A DNA stretch of 50,056 bases from NCBI GenBank assembly GCA_041178325.1, contig JBEGVN010000069.1:1-50056 (forward strand). The letters run 5' to 3'. The notes under the pieces were generated by a model. The model saw only the letters and a list, made by a program, of their open reading frames with translations, ran no database searches and was not told the DNA's origin. Origin of the DNA: UBA6136 sp041178325. Lineage in GTDB: Bacteria; Pseudomonadota; Gammaproteobacteria; Methylococcales; Methylococcaceae. A program made the translations under genes and the position numbers. Of the stretch, positions 44,160-50,056 are shown piece by piece (the first letter of the stretch is position 1; every line of letters begins with the position of its first letter).

Positions 44160-45631
44160 CGGGCGCCTCCGAAGACTTCGATATTCTTGAACAGGCAGGT
44201 TGGTGATGCGTGGCCGACCCGGATCATCTGGTTGGGTTCACCCTTGCCGCAATAGGGAGTTCCGTACATCTTGAATGTCTCGGAACTGCCGACGGCTTTC
44301 AATGAGTGCCAGAAGGGTAGAGTGATTCCCCGATAGTTCGGGTTTTTGAGGACGCGCGTCAGTCGTCCCTCCTCGATCAATTGCGCATATTCGCAGCCGA
44401 ACTGAAATTTGTTGCGGTAATCATCGATGGACCAGGATCGATTGGACTGCATATAAACCCCACGTTCCACCTGGGCCAGCATGTCATCAAACGAGGTGTT
44501 ACCTGGTTCCAGATTAATGTTGGCCATTCGATCGATTGGGGCACGGTTCCATCCTGATGAGCGGAAGTTGGCTACGCCTGGAATGCCGCTGCGCGACTGA
44601 CTTTCAAGTCCCCCGAGCCCCCGAAGGAGCCGGCCTTCCCGGATCAGGTGCTCTCGTTCGGCTGGAGCTCCGCCATCATCAAAGGCATAGCTCGCAAATT
44701 CCCCGGACAAGCCGGGATCAAAGACGATGTTCATCAGGGAACTACCGTATTGGAGTGTCCCAAAATCCTCGGGTTTGACGAAGCTCCAGCCGGCATAATT
44801 GCGTTCATCGCCGAGGATTCGGTCGAGTTCCAGAGGGTGACCGATGGACTCATGGATCTGAAGCAGCATTTGGTCCGGGCTGAGGATCAGGTCCATCGTC
44901 TCATCCGGACAGTTTTCGGCTCCAAGAAGCGCCAGAGCTTCCTGCCCCGTCCGCTCGCATTCATCGAGAAGTTCGTCCCAATTGAAACTCTCAAGCCCGG
45001 ATTGAAGGCAACGGGCCGTCGGCCCATTGAGGCTACGCTGCTGGGTTTCGCCTCCCTCTGCGGCAATAGCCCCAAAGTTCTGGTAGCTCAGAAGGTGATG
45101 CTGGCGAAGGTCTGTGCCGCTGGTGGTGACGTAATGGGTTTCAGATTCGACCAAAGTCGCTTCTGCAACGGCGGTGACAATCGCATCCGAAACCTTGAGC
45201 CTCTGTGTGGCTTTAATCAGGTGGTCTGTAAAGTCCTCAAGGCTGATCTGATCCAGTCGGATCTTTGAAGGGCCCTGGTGACGGGCGACGCTGGCCGGTC
45301 GTTGCTGAACGGAGAGATCCGAGCGTCGGTGCTCTGCCGTAGCACGAGCCATTTCGGATGCCAAACGGGCAGCTTTGCTGAGACCTTGGGGAGAAAGATC
45401 ACTGGTTGCAGCATAAGCGATTTGGCCTTCGACCAATGCTTCAATCATGACCCCGCGGGTTTGGAGGATCTGATTCGACTCCATGTGGCCGTTTCGTGCC
45501 GAACGATGATGGTGGGTCTCACAGGCGAATCTCAGGCCGAGCCAGTCGGCTTCCTGTGAAACTGCATTCAGGGCGGAGACGGGATCGAATGCCGCCAAGG
45601 CGGTTTGGACGGCCAGCGAAGGAGCAGACAT
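44156..45631 (-). CDS. TldD-like zinc metallopeptidase
   Basis: A 491-residue protein with the zinc motif HESIGH (His260, Glu261, His265), followed by LELDRI, and the third ligand region YGTPYCGKG (Cys461). The conserved FDDGGAPAEREHLIREGRLL segment is present. It is the catalytic partner of the downstream TldE-like protein; the pair probably trims peptides in the cytoplasm. E. coli TldD has HEAVGH at the same place, so this is a divergent subgroup. No RiPP precursor or modifying enzyme gene is visible next to the pair, so the substrate is unknown. Confidence 0.9.
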   Translation of the reverse strand: MSAPSLAVQTALAAFDPVSALNAVSQEADWLGLRFACETHHHRSARNGHMESNQILQTRGVMIEALVEGQIAYAATSDLSPQGLSKAARLASEMARATAEHRRSDLSVQQRPASVARHQGPSKIRLDQISLEDFTDHLIKATQRLKVSDAIVTAVAEATLVESETHYVTTSGTDLRQHHLLSYQNFGAIAAEGGETQQRSLNGPTARCLQSGLESFNWDELLDECERTGQEALALLGAENCPDETMDLILSPDQMLLQIHESIGHPLELDRILGDERNYAGWSFVKPEDFGTLQYGSSLMNIVFDPGLSGEFASYAFDDGGAPAEREHLIREGRLLRGLGGLESQSRSGIPGVANFRSSGWNRAPIDRMANINLEPGNTSFDDMLAQVERGVYMQSNRSWSIDDYRNKFQFGCEYAQLIEEGRLTRVLKNPNYRGITLPFWHSLKAVGSSETFKMYGTPYCGKGEPNQMIRVGHASPTCLFKNIEVFGGAR

Positions 45632-45749
45632 TTACGGGGTTCTCCAATGAAGCTTCAAAGGTATGACCCCCATTCAAGCGGGAGGTTCGCGCCAATCCCT
45701 TGGTCCCGGGCTCAACCGGGACTGTGCATTGCCCCCAGTAAAAGTTGCG

Positions 45750-46610
45750 CTAGTTCGCGGGGCGGTAGATGGGGTTGCGGGGGTCGGTATGCGCCAGTCG
45801 GATCGGTGGCTTGGCTTTGGTCACGCTGAAGATCTCCCGCGTGATCTCGCCATACAAATCCGTTGTCCATTGCGGCAGGCTGGGATGGCTCGTATCCAGG
45901 GGGCGAAGTCTTGGATCGCTGGGCGAGATGATGATCCGAATGTTCTCGGTGCCAACGTGAGCTGAGAGAACAAAGAGCTCCTCAATAGCAGCATCGCCCA
46001 TGGCAAGACAGCCTGCTGAAACCGCTTTGCCGTGGATGAAGATATCCCCCCCAAGGTCGCTTCGGCCGTCATCCATTGCATGATCGCGATCGAATTGATT
46101 CGGGTAATCCACCTTCATCGAAAGGTGATAATTGCTGTTCGGGTTCAGTCTTGAGATGTGATAGATCCCTTCAGGAACTTGGCGGTCGCCCTGCTTGAGC
46201 TTGGGTCCCCGCATTCCGCTCGCGGCGCGGATGCCATAGGGCTTTACCAGCTTAAAGGGGCCCGTATCGCGTGCCCACAGTTCGAGCTTTTTCTCATCCT
46301 TGATTGCAATCAGGACAATCTCATTGGGGGGATAGGCAACGCCCGCTTTCTTGAACCAAGGTCCAAGCTGTTCAATCGCCGAGGGAGCGAAGGCGTCCAG
46401 AACGTCATCGACGGTCCGGGAGGATTTGGGGAATCGAATCCCGGATGAAACCGAGGTATCCATGGGAATATCGAGATACCGTTTCGGCTTTGTGGATTTG
46501 GACGGTTTACCGGGTTTGGGAGCGGTGGTGACGACTTGAGGTTGCATCGCGCAACCCGATAGGAGGGATAGGCTCAGGGCCAACCACAAAATTCTCTTGC
46601 CGTTCAGCAT
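45750..46610 (-). CDS. YafK-like L,D-transpeptidase lipoprotein
   Basis: A 286-residue protein with a lipoprotein signal (lipobox LSGC, Cys20), a Pro/Lys/Ser-rich linker (30-45) and a YkuD-type catalytic domain. The active site is IHGKAVSAGCLAM, with catalytic Cys201 and His193, and an upstream GIRAASG. The architecture resembles the E. coli YafK (DpaA) type. Family knowledge: such enzymes form or cut peptide links to peptidoglycan, DpaA removing Lpp from the wall. It lies 118 bases after tldD on the same strand in gene order (downstream neighbour is tldD). Confidence 0.87.
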   Translation of the reverse strand: MLNGKRILWLALSLSLLSGCAMQPQVVTTAPKPGKPSKSTKPKRYLDIPMDTSVSSGIRFPKSSRTVDDVLDAFAPSAIEQLGPWFKKAGVAYPPNEIVLIAIKDEKKLELWARDTGPFKLVKPYGIRAASGMRGPKLKQGDRQVPEGIYHISRLNPNSNYHLSMKVDYPNQFDRDHAMDDGRSDLGGDIFIHGKAVSAGCLAMGDAAIEELFVLSAHVGTENIRIIISPSDPRLRPLDTSHPSLPQWTTDLYGEITREIFSVTKAKPPIRLAHTDPRNPIYRPAN

Positions 46611-46648
46611 GCGTCGGTGAGATCTCTCTAGTGAAAATAGGGGGGCGG

Positions 46649-46670
46649 CCGCCTTGTTCTTGCAAGGCGG
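46649..46670 (-). terminator. Possible terminator hairpin after ispG
   Basis: CCGCCTTG / CAAGGCGG with a six-base loop, about 50 bases past the ispG stop. A T-rich stretch (TATTTT on the minus strand) follows after nine further C-rich bases, so the terminator is imperfect. Confidence 0.4.
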
Positions 46671-46720
46671 GGGAGGCCCTGATGGCGCTCCCCGGATCAG
46701 CCCAGTCGCGGGACCAGGGG

Positions 46721-47941
46721 TTATGCTTTCCGGCCGTAATGACTGTCGATGTATTTTTCGACCAGGACCTGGAATTCTTCAGCAATTCGGTCACCTTTCA
46801 AGGTCACGGTTTTGACACCGTCCTCGTAAACCGGCGCCACCGGATCCTCTCCGGTTCCCGGGAGACTGATACCAATGTTGGAGTGCTTGCTTTCGCCGGG
46901 GCCATTGACCACGCAGCCCATTACCGCAACCTGCATGTCTTCGACGCCCTGATAGGTTCGCTTCCATTCCGGCATTTTGTGGCGGATATGGCTTTGGATG
47001 TCCTGAGCCAACTGCTGGAAGTACGTGCTGGTGGTCCGTCCGCACCCCGGGCAAGCGGTGACCAGAGGAAGGAAGGAACGGAATCCCATGGTTTGGAGAA
47101 TTTCCTGCGCGACGATGACTTCCTGAGTCCGATCATTCAGCAGAGGTTCAGGGGTCAGTGATACGCGAATGGTGTCGCCGATGCCTTGCTGCAGCAAGAC
47201 GCCCAGCGCGGCACTTGAGGCAACAATGCCCTTGGAGCCCATGCCGGCCTCCGTGAGGCCGAGGTGAAGGGCAAAGTCGCAGCGTTCAGCCATCATCTGG
47301 TAGACCGCAATCAATTCCTGGACTCGGCTGAGCTTGCAGGAAATGACGATACGCTCCTTGGGAAGACCCAACTCAATGGCCTTGTAAGCGCTTTCAAGAG
47401 CGGAGGTGATGACCGCCTCCCGCATGACGTTTTCAAGTGGAGCGGGTTCTGCCAATGCGGCATTTTCATCCAGAAGCCTTGCAAGAACGGATTGGTCGAG
47501 GCTCCCCCAGTTCACCCCGATCCGAACGGGCTTTTCGTACTGGCATGCGAATTCGATCATCTGAGCAAACTGGGGATCGCGCTTTGAACCGCGACCGACG
47601 TTACCCGGATTGATGCGGTATTTGGCAAGACTTTCGGCGCAGGCCGGATACTTTTCCAGTAGACGGTGACCGTTGAAGTGGAAGTCGCCAATGATCGGAA
47701 CCGAACACCCCTTGGCTTCGAGCTTTTCGCGAATATAGGGGACGGCTTCTGCAGAGGCTTCGTTGTTGACAGTAACTCGGACCAGTTCGGAGCCGGCGCG
47801 GGCCAGCTCATAAATTTGTTGAACCGTACTCTCGACATCGGCCGTGTCGGTATTGGTCATCGACTGGATGACGATGGGAGCACCACCACCGATTTGGATA
47901 TTGCCAACCTTGACGCCGACGGTTTTCTTGCGCGCAATCAT
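46721..47941 (-). CDS. ispG: 4-hydroxy-3-methylbut-2-enyl diphosphate synthase IspG
   Basis: A 406-residue IspG with the [4Fe-4S] ligands Cys297, Cys300 (CPGCGRT) and Cys343 (CVVNGPGE), and the catalytic Glu350. The TIM-barrel N-terminus begins VGVKVGNIQIGGGAPIVIQSMTNTDT. It makes HMBPP in the MEP pathway to isoprenoids. It is somewhat longer than the E. coli enzyme (about 372), the extra length being mostly in the middle of the barrel (around 118-185). Shine-Dalgarno is weak. mtdA lies 89 bases upstream on the same strand. Confidence 0.97.
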   Translation of the reverse strand: MIARKKTVGVKVGNIQIGGGAPIVIQSMTNTDTADVESTVQQIYELARAGSELVRVTVNNEASAEAVPYIREKLEAKGCSVPIIGDFHFNGHRLLEKYPACAESLAKYRINPGNVGRGSKRDPQFAQMIEFACQYEKPVRIGVNWGSLDQSVLARLLDENAALAEPAPLENVMREAVITSALESAYKAIELGLPKERIVISCKLSRVQELIAVYQMMAERCDFALHLGLTEAGMGSKGIVASSAALGVLLQQGIGDTIRVSLTPEPLLNDRTQEVIVAQEILQTMGFRSFLPLVTACPGCGRTTSTYFQQLAQDIQSHIRHKMPEWKRTYQGVEDMQVAVMGCVVNGPGESKHSNIGISLPGTGEDPVAPVYEDGVKTVTLKGDRIAEEFQVLVEKYIDSHYGRKA

Positions 47942-48030
47942 CTTTTTGAACAGCCATGGAGTGATTCAGATCGCCAATTTTAACTCGAAACCCCCTCTAG
48001 GTGGGCTCGGTCAGTCCTGCAAATGGTGAA

Positions 48031-48891
48031 TCAGGCCATTTCTCTTGCGATCTCAAAGATAGCCTCGGCATTGAGGACTTGTGTGTTGCTTTCGAACAGT
48101 CTGGCAACACAGGCGCGATGCAGAGCCAGCTTAAGTGTCCCAAAGCCAATGGCTCCCCAGACTTTCTTGCCGGAGCGCTCGGTGCCCCGATCCATCATGT
48201 CAATGCCGCCAAGGCCCAGAGGGGGGGTGGCGTTTGCATCAGCGACCAACTCGAGTGTCGGGTTTGAAATCCAATGCGCTTCTTTTAGAAGCTCAATGCC
48301 CGTTGCGCCCGTTGCGATCAGGATCTGGGCACCTTCAAGAACTTTGGCGCGATCTTCCGCGGAAGCAGCTTCCACCGGTTGTACATCAATGGTGAAGCGA
48401 TCACGCAAATCAACCGCCGCTTTCTCAGCCCGGCTTTGCTGCCGACTGGTAAGAATGATCTCGCTTGCGCCGGCCTTGGCCAGCATCAGTGCCGCCCGCT
48501 GCCCGACAGGTCCGGTTCCTGCAAGCACCACAGCACGCTTTCCGGTGATGGATCCGCTGGTCAGGAGTTTGGCGATGCAGGCCGCGGCGGTGGTATTGCT
48601 TCCATTACTGTCAAGCATGACAGAGACCCTGAAATCACCAAAAAAGCGCTTCAGGATCGCTGCAAGGAGCGCCTCGCCGGCTTCCATGTCGCTGCCACCA
48701 ACAAAGATTGCGGTGTTTTTCTTCTCCTTGGGGGGGCGGGTGAATATGGTGCCGTCGACGAGGGCACCGACGATATCCGGCGTCAGGCCGCCATGACCGA
48801 TGACGTGGTCTGCGCCCCCATCATAGGCAACGACGGTGTCAAAAACGGAGGGGTGAATATCGGTATCAAATTGAAATAGAAGCTTTTTCAT
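48031..48891 (-). CDS. mtdA: NADP-dependent methylene-tetrahydrofolate / methylene-tetrahydromethanopterin dehydrogenase MtdA
   Basis: A 286-residue protein closely matching Methylobacterium MtdA: MKKLLFQFDTDIHPSVFD at the start, VAYDGGADHVIGHG, MLDSNGSNTTAAACIA, the NADP-binding VLAGTGPVGQRAALML, and ADANATPPLGLGGIDMMD. Family knowledge: MtdA oxidises methylene-H4F or methylene-H4MPT with NADP+ and feeds C1 units from formate into the serine cycle or biosynthesis. The ATG at 48891 is where the family begins; it lacks a clear Shine-Dalgarno sequence, and an upstream TTG at 48930 is a possible alternative. It is divergent from fchA across 118 bases. Confidence 0.93.
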   Translation of the reverse strand: MKKLLFQFDTDIHPSVFDTVVAYDGGADHVIGHGGLTPDIVGALVDGTIFTRPPKEKKNTAIFVGGSDMEAGEALLAAILKRFFGDFRVSVMLDSNGSNTTAAACIAKLLTSGSITGKRAVVLAGTGPVGQRAALMLAKAGASEIILTSRQQSRAEKAAVDLRDRFTIDVQPVEAASAEDRAKVLEGAQILIATGATGIELLKEAHWISNPTLELVADANATPPLGLGGIDMMDRGTERSGKKVWGAIGFGTLKLALHRACVARLFESNTQVLNAEAIFEIAREMA

Positions 48892-49009
48892 GAGCAAGTT
48901 TGGAATAGGGATGGAGTCCTTTTGTTGCAAGTTACCCCAGAGGCAGGAAGAGGTAAACCTTTGCTTGGTTTATACTGAATTCCTTCATCGATGATTCTTT
49001 TATGAGCCC

Positions 49010-49639
49010 ATGAATATTGTTCATGACCAATCCGTCGAGTCCTTTTTGGAGGCGCTGGCCAGCAAGTCACCGACGCCGGGTGGCGGTAGTGCTGTTGCCG
49101 TCCTCGGCGCAATGGGCGCGGCACTGGTTTCAATGGTCGCGAACCTGACCATTGGGAAAAAGAATTACGAGGCTGTTGAAGGAGAGATGACTGTGGCCCT
49201 TGAGGCTGCTGATCAGGTGAGGCGCCAGATTCTTGCGTTGGTCGCTGCGGATATTTCAGCATTTGATCAGGTCATGGCAGCCTATGGTCTGCCTAAGGAA
49301 ACGGAAACGGACAGGCTGGCCCGCAGTGAGGCCATCCAGCTTGGGCTTAAAGCTGCTACTGAAGTCCCTTTGGCCTGTGCCAAATTGTGTCGGGAGGTCA
49401 TTCTGCTGAGTCGATCGGTTGCAGAAAAGGGCAACCGCAATGTCATCAGTGATGCGGGTGTCGCCGTGCTCTCTGCGCATGCAGGATTTCGGAGCGCAGT
49501 CCTGAATGTGCATGTGAACACCGGAACGATCCGGGATGCAGGCTTTGTTACGGACGCTCTGGCCCAGCTTGAAGCTGCCGGCCAGAATCTCGACGACCTT
49601 GCAGAAGAGACCTACGAGATCGTCAGGTCGAGGCTTTAG
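49010..49639 (+). CDS. fchA: Methenyl-tetrahydrofolate cyclohydrolase FchA
   Basis: A 209-residue FchA of the cyclodeaminase/cyclohydrolase family: SKSPTPGGGSAVAVLGAMG, LVSMVANLTIGKKNYE, AYGLPKETETDRLARSEAIQ, and EKGNRNVISDAGVAVLSAH all align with the Methylobacterium enzyme. It interconverts methenyl-H4F and formyl-H4F, the step after MtdA. It is transcribed away from mtdA, so both may share a control region. A TATACT at 48971-48976 is a possible -10, but no good -35 was found. The Shine-Dalgarno sequence is weak. Confidence 0.93.
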   Translation: MNIVHDQSVESFLEALASKSPTPGGGSAVAVLGAMGAALVSMVANLTIGKKNYEAVEGEMTVALEAADQVRRQILALVAADISAFDQVMAAYGLPKETETDRLARSEAIQLGLKAATEVPLACAKLCREVILLSRSVAEKGNRNVISDAGVAVLSAHAGFRSAVLNVHVNTGTIRDAGFVTDALAQLEAAGQNLDDLAEETYEIVRSRL

Positions 49640-49662
49640 TCTTTAAAATTTCACTCTAGGGT

Positions 49663-49691
49663 TTGACGTTCGTCCCTTGGGTTGTTATGAT
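49663..49691 (+). promoter_or_regulatory. Sigma-70 promoter for the tRNA cluster
   Basis: TTGACG, 17 bases, TATGAT: five of six matches at both elements. It lies 24 bases after the fchA stop and about 47 bases before tRNA-Pro. Confidence 0.85.
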
Positions 49692-49737
49692 TCTTCGTCT
49701 TGATGGTTCGTCAAGCGACACTCAAGGCTTAGTCCTC

Positions 49738-49814
49738 CGGGGTATAGCGCAGTCTGGTAGCGCGTCTGCTTTGGGAGCAGAATGTCGGGGGTTCGAATCC
49801 CTCTACCCCGACCA
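49738..49814 (+). tRNA. tRNA-Pro (anticodon TGG)
   Basis: 77 bases. Acceptor CGGGGTA / TACCCCG with encoded ACCA; anticodon loop TTTGGGA gives TGG; T loop GGTTCGAATCC. First of a four-tRNA cluster. Confidence 0.97.
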
Positions 49815-49815
49815 A

Positions 49816-49892
49816 GCGCTTGTAGCTCAGCCGGATAGAGCATCGGCCTTCTAAGCCGAGGGTCGCAGGTTCGAGTCCTGCCAAGCGCGCCA
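49816..49892 (+). tRNA. tRNA-Arg (anticodon TCT)
   Basis: 77 bases. Acceptor GCGCTTG / CAAGCGC with encoded GCCA; anticodon stem TCGGC / GCCGA and loop CTTCTAA give TCT (49850-49852). It begins one base after tRNA-Pro. Confidence 0.96.
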
Positions 49893-49913
49893 TCATCTTA
49901 AGACTCTGTCGAT

Positions 49914-49990
49914 GGTGACTGTAGCTCAGTTGGTAGAGTCCAGGATTGTGATTCCTGTTGTCGCGGGTTCGAGCCCCGTCAGTCACCCCA
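49914..49990 (+). tRNA. tRNA-His (anticodon GTG)
   Basis: 77 bases including the extra G at position -1 (49914), which pairs with the discriminator C at 49987, as in all bacterial tRNA-His. Anticodon stem CAGGA / TCCTG with loop TTGTGAT. CCA is encoded. It is a substrate for queuosine modification by Tgt. Confidence 0.97.
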
Positions 49991-50018
49991 CCCGCCCTGA
50001 CGGGTGTAATAAGTTTCC

Positions 50019-50056
50019 GGGCCGTTAGCTCAGTTGGTAGAGCAGTGGACTCTTAA
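50019..50056 (+). tRNA. tRNA-Lys (anticodon CTT), cut off by the window end
   Basis: The 5' half is visible: GGGCCGT acceptor strand, D arm TAGCTCAGTTGGTAGAGC, then stem GTGGA and the loop CTCTTAA, giving anticodon CTT. The 3' half lies outside. A small hairpin (CACCCG / CGGGTG) separates it from tRNA-His. Confidence 0.9.

Overview
The window (about 56-57% G+C by eye) reads as a chromosomal segment of a gammaproteobacterial methylotroph, possibly a Methylococcales-like methanotroph. The C1 genes are the main reason: an NADP-dependent methylene-tetrahydrofolate/tetrahydromethanopterin dehydrogenase (mtdA) divergent from methenyl-tetrahydrofolate cyclohydrolase (fchA), and a complete NAD-linked molybdenum formate dehydrogenase operon (fdsGBA-fdhD-fdsD). 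The rest is mostly housekeeping of proteobacterial type: tpiA-secG-tRNA-Leu-tgt-yajC-secD-secF, tex, kup, miaA, trpS, recQ, ispG and a tRNA cluster. The taxonomic call is an inference from gene content; no rRNA is present.

Layout. 1-6.3 kb, minus strand: nhaD, then pgaB-pgaC-pgaD-trkH, joined by short gaps and 4-base ATGA overlaps; trkH runs off the left edge and no pgaA is present. 6.5-9.0 kb, minus: trpS, a rubredoxin-reductase-like flavoprotein and a lipoprotein. 9.1-10.3 kb, plus: a possible PilZ-like protein, a QueD-family protein and a DUF1249 protein, converging on recQ. 12.2-14.2 kb: an OmpL-like porin behind a good sigma-54 promoter and an NtrC-like site, then a Lys/Glu-rich lipoprotein and a strong terminator. 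14.2-17.0 kb: an Anbu proteasome-like peptidase, then glnK-amtB behind a second sigma-54 promoter. 17.3-18.0 kb: a DUF2959 protein on the minus strand.

18.2-25.4 kb is the formate dehydrogenase operon followed by a glycerol-dehydrogenase-like gene, converging on miaA. 26.4-32.3 kb holds tpiA, secG, tRNA-Leu(GAG), tgt and yajC-secDF. 32.3-36.5 kb holds tex and kup. 36.5-42.8 kb is the least ordinary part: an orphan rnfD with a 60-residue membrane ORF, an ABC-type membrane protein whose nucleotide-binding motifs are all eroded, an MgtC/DUF4010 gene interrupted by an in-frame TAG, a His/Met-tailed lipoprotein, and a divergent four-helix membrane cytochrome c. 42.8-46.6 kb: a TldE/TldD pair and an L,D-transpeptidase lipoprotein. 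46.7-50.06 kb: ispG, mtdA, fchA and tRNAs Pro(TGG), Arg(TCT), His(GTG) and a cut-off Lys(CTT).

Functionally, MtdA/FchA interconvert C1 units carried on tetrahydrofolate and Fds oxidises formate to CO2 with NADH production, the usual end of methylotrophic dissimilation. GlnK/AmtB, and probably the porin, form a nitrogen-responsive set. NhaD, TrkH and Kup cover Na+/K+ homeostasis. No insertion sequence, phage, CRISPR array or other mobile element was seen. The best candidates for something undescribed are the ABC protein with a dead ATPase domain, the His/Met lipoprotein with its divergent membrane cytochrome, and the orphan rnfD.
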